Shown piece by piece: positions 1-5,567 of a stretch of 13,288 nt of DNA. This DNA comes from Bacteroidales bacterium (lineage in GTDB: Bacteria > Bacteroidota > Bacteroidia > Bacteroidales > UBA1715): assembly GCA_017618935.1 (NCBI GenBank), contig JAFZTG010000155.1, positions 1 to 13,288 on the forward strand, read 5' to 3'. A program made the position numbers and the translations under genes. The stretch's first letter is position 1. Each line of letters starts with the position of its first letter. The notes under the pieces were generated by a model. The model saw only the letters and a list, made by a program, of their open reading frames with translations. It was not told the origin of the DNA and ran no database searches.

Positions 1-921
1 AATATAGTTTTGCGCTAAACGTAAAAACTTGCAATAATCATCGTTAATCCATTTTGAATTACGTTCTTGTAAAGCCATAACTCCCCCTGGCTCTTTTTTA
101 TAAGATTTCATCAACTCAGTTATCCACTCGCCTTTATTGCTGCTTTCTCCACTATACGGTGGATTTCCAATCATTACCATCACAGGCGTATCGCGTTTGA
201 TGTAGCTGGCCTCGTTGCTTTCGTTGCTAATGGCTGCTGAGAAGAGTGTTCCTGTGTCAGCGTTATATTCCTCAAGGCTGTTTGTTAGATATACTCGGAA
301 ACGCTTGTCGCTTTGCTTTGTAAATCCTGTTTCTTGAAGTACCATGCTGAGTTTGAGATGTGCAATGGTGTAAGATGCCATCATTAGCTCGAAGCCATTT
401 AAGCGAGGAATAAGATGCTGTTCTACATAACTATTCCATGCTCCCCATTGACCTTCCATGTTGGCGTGAATTTGGCGAATAACTGTAGCGAGAAAAGTGC
501 CTGTGCCAGTTGCCGGGTCAAGAATCTGTACCCGGTGCATGCGTTTATTTAGTGTTTTGGAGTCGCCTTTCTTGCCAGTATATTGGTCATTAACAACTTC
601 ATGCTCAATCATCGAGTTGTCAGCAAGCCCCATTGGTAGATTGAACTCGTGTTTTAAAATCTCATCAACTGCACGAACAATGAAATCAACCACTGGTTGA
701 GGAGTATAATAAACCCCACGACTTTTCTTCAGTTTCTGGTCATATTGCCCAAGAAAGTCTTCGTAAAAGTGCATCAACGGATCAGTCTGTTGGGTGGATT
801 TTTTAAAACCCTTCATCACTTTAGGCATATCGGTCACGCGAAATGCTTCAATCAAATCATCTACAATCCACGCAATTTTGTTATCAATATCATAACCAGC
901 AATGCTATTATAACCACCAAA
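1..921 (-). CDS. Type ISP-like restriction-modification enzyme, N6-adenine methyltransferase part (5'-truncated, 3' end outside window)
   Basis: The minus frame is open from 921 to the window edge (307 codons). It carries the signature of SAM-dependent N6-adenine DNA methyltransferases: RGVYYTPQPVVDFIVRAVDE about 68-87 codons in, motif I DPATGTGTF, and motif IV NPPYSGESSNKGEW encoded near 135-168. The block order, with IAWIVDDLIEAF before the RGVYYTP block, matches the single-chain type ISP enzymes (nuclease, helicase, methylase and specificity domains in one polypeptide). The whole nuclease/helicase half, hundreds of residues, should precede this part but is missing: a TGA lies at 924-922 and the sequence above it is AT-rich and non-coding. 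The first ATG inside the fragment is at 828. The specificity part would continue beyond base 1. I read it as a host gene interrupted by the phage insertion, hence probably inactive. Similarity to the family is recognised from memory of its motifs. Confidence 0.88.
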
Positions 922-983
922 TCAAAAAATCCACTTTTACAAATTAAAAAGTACAATTTTGACAATTTTTTGTTGAAATAAAA
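895..983. other. Probable junction between the host gene and the phage/prophage end
   Basis: Coding similarity to the methyltransferase fades around 895-921. The phage cargo operon's terminator begins at about 980, so the element boundary should lie between. The interval is AT-rich and contains three short near-repeats of the form ACAA(A)TT at 939, 953 and 962, which could be recombinase or transposase binding sites. A TG dinucleotide at 960-961 would fit a Mu-type end (TG...CA), but nothing in one end alone proves this. The boundary is inferred, not observed. Confidence 0.5.
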
Positions 984-1010
984 AGGTGGATTACCGTCAC
1001 GGTTCCACCT
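980..1010 (-). terminator. Intrinsic terminator closing the cargo operon
   Basis: AGGTGGA (984-990) pairs with TCCACCT (1004-1010), and inside it ACCG (993-996) pairs with CGGT (1000-1003) around a TCA loop, with a two-base bulge at 991-992. Read on the minus strand, the 11-bp stem is followed directly by TTTTTATTT. It lies 36 bases after the stop of the last cargo gene, the expected place for a rho-independent terminator of the leftward operon. Confidence 0.85.
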
Positions 1011-1046
1011 CACACAAAATCAAGTATAAAATAAAATGTATGGTTA

Positions 1047-1238
1047 CTATAATAATTTTACGTTTTTGTTCCGTCTTTGCTGATTAACTTTCGTTACTTT
1101 CTTGTATTTCTCTATTGTTCTATAACGTGTTGATTTTTTAACTTTAGTTTCCACGACTGTGTATGAATCCTGTGGTACTGGTTCCGGGTCACCGCCGAAA
1201 CAAATACATCCGAGCAATATGATAGTTGATAATGTCAT
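1047..1238 (-). CDS. Small putative lipoprotein (63 aa), last gene of cargo cassette
   Basis: The protein begins with a short hydrophobic stretch ending in LLGC (Cys11), which resembles a lipobox. Mature protein would start CICFGGDPEPVPQD, and the remainder is strongly basic (many Lys/Arg). The n-region has no positive charge and is very short, so export as a lipoprotein is plausible but not certain. An in-frame TGA two codons before the ATG fixes the start. It begins 3 bases after the preceding gene's stop and is followed by the terminator at 980-1010. A tiny Pro-containing lipoprotein at the end of a phage late operon could be an outer-membrane spanin (Rz1-like), but no inner-membrane partner is recognisable. 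Otherwise its function is unknown. Confidence 0.6.
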   Translation of the reverse strand: MTLSTIILLGCICFGGDPEPVPQDSYTVVETKVKKSTRYRTIEKYKKVTKVNQQRRNKNVKLL

Positions 1239-1241
1239 AAG

Positions 1242-1595
1242 TCAATTATTTGAGGTTGTATATACACTGTCTATTATAATGCTCTCCCAAGAAAGCATTT
1301 TGTAGTAGTTAGGCGTTTTGCCGCATGGGAGATATACCAAACTACCGTCTTGCTTTATTAACGTATCTCCTACTTGCAATGTTTCCCTGTTAATATACAC
1401 GAAAGCGGTATTCATAAACTCGTAATACAAAACGTAAATTGAGTTTTTGGGAATTGCCTTCGTCGTTGTCTTGTTGAACAAATCATAACCCTTGGTTGAG
1501 AAAAAATAGTAATTTGAAGCAACTGGTTGAATGCGTTGAGAAAAACACTCAAGCGACAACATTAAAACACCAATTAAAAACATTATTTTTTTCAT
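1242..1595 (-). CDS. Small exported protein, third member of a tandem paralogous trio
   Basis: About 117 residues from the preferred ATG at 1595. The frame is open to an ATG at 1619, but that extension overlaps the preceding gene and spoils the signal peptide. From 1595 the protein starts MKKIMFLIGVLMLSLECFSQ, a classical Sec signal peptide with likely cleavage before Gln, typical of Bacteroidota. The mature part contains KAIPKNSIYVLYY, matching the A-[IV]-P-K-x-S segment of the two exported proteins at 2638-3024 and 3021-3623. It also has LVYLPCGKT, which may be a diverged form of their QCPVGTTF segment. It starts 10 bases after the stop of the zinc-ribbon gene. It probably acts in the periplasm or at the cell surface of the lysogen or infected cell. 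Function unknown. Confidence 0.75.
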   Translation of the reverse strand: MKKIMFLIGVLMLSLECFSQRIQPVASNYYFFSTKGYDLFNKTTTKAIPKNSIYVLYYEFMNTAFVYINRETLQVGDTLIKQDGSLVYLPCGKTPNYYKMLSWESIIIDSVYTTSNN

Positions 1596-1605
1596 ATAAA
1601 TAGTA

Positions 1606-2622
1606 TTAAAACGAAACACACTTTTTTTCTAATTTATAGTATTCAACGCTCAAAGCGTTTCTCAAATGGACGTATCTTTCAATATCGCAACTCTTTGAGG
1701 CGTCGCTGGTATCTATGGCCATATCTTCATATTTATTGAAATCAACTCTAAGAGATTTGTTATTTCTCTCACATCTTTTACAACAGAACCTATATGGACT
1801 TGTGAAATCACCGTATGTCAATTTTCTGCCACATACAGGGCATTCAATTCTTTCATTCTTTTCAACTTTCTTTTCTTGTTTCTTCTTTAAGACATTCTTT
1901 TTTCGTTCAGAGACAGTTTTGTTCAATGGAACCTTTTCATCGTCAACAAGAGGAGTTTTCGCGATTTTTGAAGTTTTTTTTATTATAACAGAAGTAACAT
2001 TGCCTTTCATAACAAAACCTATACGGGCATTCTTCTTTTCTGTTTTTTTATGCTCGCCAGCAACGTCAGAACCTTTTTCTTTCATTAATTCTTTCGATCT
2101 CGCCCATGCTTTGTTCAATTTCTCGTAAAGCTTATTTCTCCTATATTCACAGCACTTGTCGAATTTTGTCTTCATAGGTTCTGGCAACAGCAACCTATAT
2201 TCTTGCTTAAGTTTGAATTTCCCTGAAAAGCACGTAAGAGGCAATGAATCTATAACGTCTAAGAAATCATTATTGCCAATCTTCTTATAATAGGTTTTAA
2301 TCCGCCATTTCCGTGTTTTATAAAGGTGTTCTTCTTTGGATAGATTGCTATCGTTCCTTAGCTTACGTGTCTTCAACATAGACCTGCATCTATCAGCATA
2401 CTTTTTTTTCTTGGAATCACGCCATTTATAAAATAAGGCCTTACCTTCGTCATCAAGGTAGTCAAGATGGGTTTCATTAAGTTTCAATGATTCCGTAAAA
2501 AGTTCCTCAGGCAAACGTTCAAGAACATCGGCATATTCAGTTTGACCAATACGCCTCGCGTAATTAACGCGTATCCGCTTAGCAGTTGCTGCTTTGCAAT
2601 TAGAAAATGATTTTAATTTCAT
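1606..2622 (-). CDS. Lysine-rich protein with internal duplication and C-terminal zinc ribbon (338 aa)
   Basis: I do not recognise a named family. The sequence is very basic. Residues about 16-75 and 107-166 are two diverged copies of one module, offset by about 90 residues. Shared positions include Ile25/115-Gly26/116, Asp32/122-Val33/123, Leu37/127-Pro38/128, Phe42/132, Lys47/137-Leu48/138 and Phe64/154. A low-complexity Lys/Glu linker (about 185-255) leads to a zinc ribbon C261-x2-C264-x16-C281-x2-C284 (CPVCGRKL ... FCCKRC). This layout suggests a cytoplasmic nucleic-acid-binding protein, which is inference. It sits inside the cargo cassette between two exported-protein genes. A zinc-finger protein at the extreme end of a Mu-like genome recalls Mu Com, but size and sequence differ, so homology is not claimed. 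Confidence 0.75.
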   Translation of the reverse strand: MKLKSFSNCKAATAKRIRVNYARRIGQTEYADVLERLPEELFTESLKLNETHLDYLDDEGKALFYKWRDSKKKKYADRCRSMLKTRKLRNDSNLSKEEHLYKTRKWRIKTYYKKIGNNDFLDVIDSLPLTCFSGKFKLKQEYRLLLPEPMKTKFDKCCEYRRNKLYEKLNKAWARSKELMKEKGSDVAGEHKKTEKKNARIGFVMKGNVTSVIIKKTSKIAKTPLVDDEKVPLNKTVSERKKNVLKKKQEKKVEKNERIECPVCGRKLTYGDFTSPYRFCCKRCERNNKSLRVDFNKYEDMAIDTSDASKSCDIERYVHLRNALSVEYYKLEKKCVSF

Positions 2623-2637
2623 GGCAAAAAGTGATTG

Positions 2638-3024
2638 TTACTCGTCAAAATCCCAATATCCAGTAAGAACGACCACACATGCATCTTCACTATGCACGAA
2701 GTCACGGAACGTGGTACCGACAGGACATTGTTTCAGTGTAAAAAACAAACTTGCATACTTTTGTGGCACATAGTAATATGACGTGTCTGCTGTTGTATAT
2801 ACTCCGTTGACAAAATTTCGTGTTATATACATCGTCTCAACACTGTCCATTAGCACGTTGCAATATACAAGTGAAAACTTCGGTACGGCTTTTTTGAGCG
2901 GTTTTTCTGCATCTGAAAGATATACAGTGCTTTTTATCGTTGGTTTCAAAACATTCGTATTGTTTTGTGCATTGCACAACAACGACGCAAATATGAATGT
3001 GATGAGTATAATGACATTTTTCAT
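2638..3024 (-). CDS. Small exported protein, second member of the paralogous trio (128 aa)
   Basis: MKNVIILITFIFASLLCNAQ is a clear Sec signal peptide with likely cleavage at NA-Q. The mature protein shares with its upstream neighbour a block of the form YxSDxxKxxxxAxPKxSxVxC and a distal block TLKQCPVGTTFxxF, so the two genes are duplicates. Its start overlaps the upstream stop by four bases (ATGA), meaning coupled translation. The mature region is rich in Tyr, Thr and Val, suggesting a small beta-rich secreted or periplasmic domain. Two Cys in the mature chain (near YCNVL and QCPV) could form a disulfide. Function unknown. A phage moron altering the lysogen surface (for example superinfection exclusion) is one possibility. 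Confidence 0.78.
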   Translation of the reverse strand: MKNVIILITFIFASLLCNAQNNTNVLKPTIKSTVYLSDAEKPLKKAVPKFSLVYCNVLMDSVETMYITRNFVNGVYTTADTSYYYVPQKYASLFFTLKQCPVGTTFRDFVHSEDACVVVLTGYWDFDE

Positions 3025-3623
3025 CGTTCTTCCTCCTCTATTTTAATCCATCTCTCCTTGTTTGGCAGTGCGTAATCATCACTTTGCACGGCAATTACAT
3101 TTCCTAATTGTCGGCAGAATGCATCGAATGTAGTTCCGACGGGGCATTTTTGTAACGTGAGCCACATTTTGCCATAGATGTCGAGTGTGTCGTGTACCCA
3201 TACGGAATCATAGACGAAAACTTTCCAAGTTTGTACATCCAACTTTGCCGACGTATCACCTGCTATTATTGAAGGTGTGTTTTGCCATCTTGTCACATAG
3301 GTAGTGTTATTTATTGTAACCGTGTCGCTCGTGACATAATACTCTCTGTAACGACCATGGGCATATACATTGTTTGGAATCTCTTTTGATATTGTTATCA
3401 ACGTGTCGCTGTACAAGAAACGTCGTGTAGAATCCAAGTGAAGGTAACGCCCCAACAGGATGTCGCAAATGACGACAGAACCTTTCGGAATCGCCTGTGA
3501 AATTTGTTTCTTGCCATCGGAAACATAATAGATTGACTGCATTTTTGGTGCCACCGTCGATTGTGCAAACATATTGTTAGCACATAGGATAGCTACGCTT
3601 AATAAGAATAAAAACCTTTTCAT
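3021..3623 (-). CDS. Exported protein, first and longest member of the paralogous trio (200 aa)
   Basis: MKRFLFLLSVAILCANNMFAQ is a Sec signal peptide with cleavage before Gln. The mature protein has an N-terminal block IYYVSDGKKQISQAIPKGS and a C-terminal block LTLQKCPVGTTFDAF. Both are found in the same order in the next gene, but here they are separated by about 70 extra residues rich in Thr, Val, Asp and Tyr. It is the first gene of the cargo cassette. A terminator lies just upstream (3658-3697), so it probably has its own promoter in 3624-3657, although no clear TTTG/TAnnTTTG Bacteroidota promoter is visible there. Likely periplasmic or surface location. Function unknown. Confidence 0.78.
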   Translation of the reverse strand: MKRFLFLLSVAILCANNMFAQSTVAPKMQSIYYVSDGKKQISQAIPKGSVVICDILLGRYLHLDSTRRFLYSDTLITISKEIPNNVYAHGRYREYYVTSDTVTINNTTYVTRWQNTPSIIAGDTSAKLDVQTWKVFVYDSVWVHDTLDIYGKMWLTLQKCPVGTTFDAFCRQLGNVIAVQSDDYALPNKERWIKIEEEER

Positions 3624-3657
3624 ATACCATTTATTTTATTTGTTAATAATTTCTCTT

Positions 3658-3697
3658 AAAAAGGAGGGGAGTAGGGAATTTGTTTCCCGCACCCCTC
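3658..3697 (-). terminator. Intrinsic terminator between the tail operon and the cargo cassette
   Basis: GAGGGG (3664-3669) pairs with CCCCTC (3692-3697), and the inner GGGAA (3674-3678) pairs with TTCCC (3684-3688) around a short loop, with a small internal loop between the two stems. Read on the minus strand, the stem is followed by CTTTTT. It ends transcription coming from the tail genes or from an RNA encoded in 3700-3997, so the cargo genes would form a separate unit. Confidence 0.75.
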
Positions 3698-3744
3698 TGT
3701 TCTCTCAGAAACTCCACAAAATCATCAAGAACAGGTAATGACCC

Positions 3745-3775
3745 AGCCACATTTGACCGCCTTGCGGTCGTGGCT
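3745..3775. repeat. Bulged inverted repeat (12-bp stem)
   Basis: Two consecutive perfect 6-bp arms, AGCCAC/GTGGCT and GACCGC/GCGGTC, are separated on one side by ATTT and close on a CTT loop. It is GC-rich within an AT-rich gap. On the plus strand a T7 run follows 10 bases later, too far for a standard terminator. On the minus strand no T-run follows. It may be part of a structured RNA or a palindromic repeat unit. Confidence 0.7.
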
Positions 3776-3907
3776 CTGTTAGCACATTTTTTTCGACCGT
3801 CTTCATCTCCCATTTCGCTTCATATCATACGTCATCACCCAAGACACACTTCAATAATTAAAAATGATGAAAGCATGACATTACGCTATATGTTCAAATC
3901 GGACAAG

Positions 3908-3932
3908 TCCACTTCCACATTCCACTTCCACA
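3908..3932. repeat. 13-bp tandem direct repeat (two units)
   Basis: TCCACTTCCACA occurs at 3908-3919 and again at 3921-3932, giving a 13-base period. It lies in the gene-free stretch. It could be a protein-binding pair or a simple slippage product. No function can be assigned. Confidence 0.6.
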
Positions 3933-3997
3933 ATCACATCATGACTAGGAAAATTAGTACCAGAAAAACTGGTTGATTTGATTCTATGTTTCTTCTG

Positions 3998-4336
3998 TTA
4001 TTGTTCTTCTTTTTTGACTTCGGAACCTTCGCAAAAATCTCTACACGTACCGTTCACGTTGATTTTCTTGCACATCAGCGAATGGTCGTAGTCATATTCT
4101 ATATGATTAGGAACATCAAAAAGTTTCTTGCTTTTAAGATGAACACTGCAAAAACGGTCAGTTCTGCCGAATCGTTCAACCACGATGCAGTTACTACAAT
4201 TGCAACAGTAAACCATTTTACCACCAGATGATTGTCTTGGTCTTTGTGGTTCTTGTTCAACATCGGATTCTCCACGTTGCTGATTCTTATACTCTCGTTT
4301 AAGTTTCTTTAACTGTTCTCTGTAATTTTGTTCCAT
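3998..4336 (-). CDS. Cysteine-rich putative metal-binding protein (112 aa)
   Basis: A charged N-terminal helix (residues 1-35, rich in Lys, Arg, Gln and Glu) precedes a Cys/His-rich part: C44, C45, C47, C50, C63, H66, C89, C98 and C102. The C44-x2-C47 / C63 / C89 / GxCxxFC spacing resembles small cysteine-rich zinc- or cluster-binding proteins that are common and uncharacterised in Bacteroidales phages. That resemblance is from memory and approximate. It has no signal peptide, so it is probably cytoplasmic. It is the last gene of the tail/lysis operon before the gene-free stretch. Function unknown. A small regulator or DNA-binding protein is possible. Confidence 0.7.
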   Translation of the reverse strand: MEQNYREQLKKLKREYKNQQRGESDVEQEPQRPRQSSGGKMVYCCNCSNCIVVERFGRTDRFCSVHLKSKKLFDVPNHIEYDYDHSLMCKKINVNGTCRDFCEGSEVKKEEQ

Positions 4337-4348
4337 ATCAATTTTATT

Positions 4349-4612
4349 TTAATACACAATCACTATTTCATCGCCTTCGTTAATATCTTCAAACGTAATT
4401 GTACCGTTTGCAGGCGTATTAAGACTATAATTGTCGCGATTCAACGCACCGTTGATGAACACTAAAGCTCTTTCAGGAATAATATCCGTTGTGAATGTCA
4501 CGTATCCATACGATTCTTGAACGGCCGTAACCGTTTTTGTGATACATTCCGAATAGAGCGTATCCTTGCCGGGAATGTCGTTTTCCCTGTCTTTTCTACT
4601 TAGATTCTTCAT
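4349..4612 (-). CDS. Small beta-rich, fibre-domain-like protein (87 aa)
   Basis: The frame is open to an ATG at 4669, but the ATG at 4612 is preferred. An AAGG Shine-Dalgarno-like motif lies just before it, and it cuts the overlap with the holin gene from 74 to 17 bases. The C-terminal half (ALVFINGALNRDNYSL ... GTITFEDINEGDEIVIVY) follows the pattern of short beta domains in phage fibres and head decorations: a strand with xVxINGxxLxxxxY, a turn, then TITF...GDEIxVxY. The N-terminal 20 residues are charged. It may be an accessory fibre or decoration subunit. Assignment rests on pattern resemblance only. Confidence 0.65.
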   Translation of the reverse strand: MKNLSRKDRENDIPGKDTLYSECITKTVTAVQESYGYVTFTTDIIPERALVFINGALNRDNYSLNTPANGTITFEDINEGDEIVIVY

Positions 4613-4847
4613 CGCCTTGATTTTTTTGTGTTGGAATAAACGGAACCTCACCTTTCTCATCTTCGGCAAGATTTTTAATGATGTAGGAAATGGCTGTGAG
4701 AATCGCGGTGGTTGCCGTCAGTTTCCAGTCAATTTCTCCGTCTTGGATTCCTGAATAAAGAACCGTCAAGACTGCTGTAATGATTGAAATGAACAATCCT
4801 TTCAAAAAATCTCTTGTGTTAAGAGAAAATAGTTTACTTCGTGCCAT
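4596..4847 (-). CDS. Putative phage holin, two transmembrane helices (83 aa)
   Basis: It has a short basic N-terminus, a first hydrophobic helix at about residues 14-31 (FLKGLFISIITAVLTVLY), a polar loop (QDGEIDWK), a second hydrophobic segment at about 43-57, and a charged hydrophilic C-terminal tail rich in Glu, Lys and Asp. Size, topology and position late in the operon fit a class II-type holin that permeabilises the inner membrane for lysis. It starts 3 bases after the preceding stop and overlaps the next gene. No endolysin gene lies beside it, which is unusual, so the role is probable but not proven. A small membrane anchor for a neighbouring protein is the alternative. Confidence 0.7.
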   Translation of the reverse strand: MARSKLFSLNTRDFLKGLFISIITAVLTVLYSGIQDGEIDWKLTATTAILTAISYIIKNLAEDEKGEVPFIPTQKNQGDEESK

Positions 4848-4850
4848 ATC

Positions 4851-5192
4851 TTAAAAAATTATGATTTTACCTCCGTTAATTGACTCAGTGACTGAGATAG
4901 TACACTGATTAACACTATCGTGATGAATGTCGGCAAGAACCACGTCGCCGTTTGAGTCCACAACTTGTACAAGCGGATAATACCCAAGATTATGCGTAAC
5001 GACCTTGCTAAAATTGTCGTCTTCAACACTCTGGTTCTGTGCTTTGACCGGTATGTCAACCTCATGGTTGGTTATTTGGAGAGCGTTTCCGTTTACCTTG
5101 ACGTTCGTAACCAAATTCTCGTATCCCGGAATAGGCGACAAAACGGTGCCTTCTACCTGTGGAAAGTTTGGTGATTGTAATTCCGTTGCCAT
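4851..5192 (-). CDS. Short tail-fibre / receptor-binding-like protein (113 aa)
   Basis: The start is taken at the ATG of MATELQSP (5192), one base after the previous stop. The longer frame would begin with a TTG inside the previous gene. The C-terminal half has THNLGYYPLVQVVDSNGDVV followed by alternating hydrophobic residues, the common phage fibre pattern (THNLGY.P.V.VVDS.G..V...) found at the tips of many tail and head fibres. The N-terminal half (NFPQVEGTVLSPIP...VNGNALQI) is also beta-rich. It probably forms a small trimeric appendage of the virion. It sits between an unknown beta-rich protein and the holin candidate. Confidence 0.7.
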   Translation of the reverse strand: MATELQSPNFPQVEGTVLSPIPGYENLVTNVKVNGNALQITNHEVDIPVKAQNQSVEDDNFSKVVTHNLGYYPLVQVVDSNGDVVLADIHHDSVNQCTISVTESINGGKIIIF

Positions 5193-5193
5193 A

Positions 5194-5556
5194 TTATTCA
5201 AGTATTAAGTTTGTTTCTTCCAATGCTTTGAACACGTGCCAAAATCCCGAGTCAAAATCGGCATCGGGTTGTTTGCAACCAATCTGAAGACTGAGCGTGC
5301 CTGGTTTCAAATTCTTTGTCAATAGGCAAAGATTAAGTTTGGTGGAATCGTCACCGTCAACCGTGCAATTCTTCTGTTTCTGTGCGGAATACTCACAAAT
5401 GAAGTCATTGCGAAAACGGTCGGTGAAGCGGAACTGAAACGCCTGATTCGTCGTTGCGAAATCCACATAGGTCTCGCTGTCTTCCTTGAGGCGGATTTGC
5501 ACTTTCACGTCGCTTGGACGGATTATCTTACCTTGTACATTGTCGAACTGTATCAT
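5194..5556 (-). CDS. Beta-rich protein of unknown function in the fibre cluster (120 aa)
   Basis: No family is recognised with confidence. The sequence alternates hydrophobic and polar residues (VKVQIRLKEDSETYVDF ... LKPGTLSLQIGC) and ends in an acidic/aromatic tail (GFWHVFKALEETNLILE), consistent with an immunoglobulin-like beta fold. Four cysteines are present. It has no signal peptide or membrane segment. It lies 11 bases after the DUF6734-like gene and one base ahead of the short fibre gene, and all share one strand, so a structural or assembly role at the baseplate periphery is likely. That is inferred from context only. Confidence 0.65.
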   Translation of the reverse strand: MIQFDNVQGKIIRPSDVKVQIRLKEDSETYVDFATTNQAFQFRFTDRFRNDFICEYSAQKQKNCTVDGDDSTKLNLCLLTKNLKPGTLSLQIGCKQPDADFDSGFWHVFKALEETNLILE

Positions 5557-5567
5557 AGTTTGAAATT

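Larger units (their letters stand above)
3698..3997 (-). ncRNA. Gene-free stretch with hairpins; candidate structured RNA or long 3' leader
   Basis: No convincing coding frame is seen on either strand. The region contains a strong bulged hairpin: AGCCAC (3745-3750) with GTGGCT (3770-3775), enclosing GACCGC (3755-3760) with GCGGTC (3764-3769), a CTT loop and a one-sided four-base bulge. There is also a weak ACCAG/CTGGT hairpin (3959-3973) just after the previous gene and a 13-bp tandem repeat at 3908-3932. The minus-strand reading ends in the terminator at 3658-3697, so a discrete RNA of about 300-340 nt is possible. No known RNA family is recognised. A decayed gene is the main alternative. 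Confidence 0.3.

Noticed and set aside
1596..1619. Upstream start (MFRFNTIY) for the exported protein at 1242
   Set aside because: It overlaps the preceding gene and places eight residues ahead of an otherwise standard signal peptide. The ATG at 1595 fits better.
3705..3806. 33-aa minus-strand open frame with a hydrophobic end (MWLGHYLFLMIL)
   Set aside because: It is very short, the bases before its ATG do not provide a properly spaced ribosome site, and it is built largely from the arms of the 3745-3775 hairpin. A small peptide cannot be excluded, but there is no positive evidence.
3959..3973. ACCAG-AAAAA-CTGGT hairpin as the terminator of the gene at 3998-4336
   Set aside because: The stem has only 5 bp and the T-run is in the loop, not after the stem. 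The hairpin at 3658-3697 is the far better terminator.
3680..3976. 98-codon plus-strand open frame in the gene-free stretch
   Set aside because: It runs against the direction of every other gene, has a Ser/His/Arg-rich composition typical of a chance frame, contains the hairpin and the terminator arms, and has no convincing ribosome binding site.
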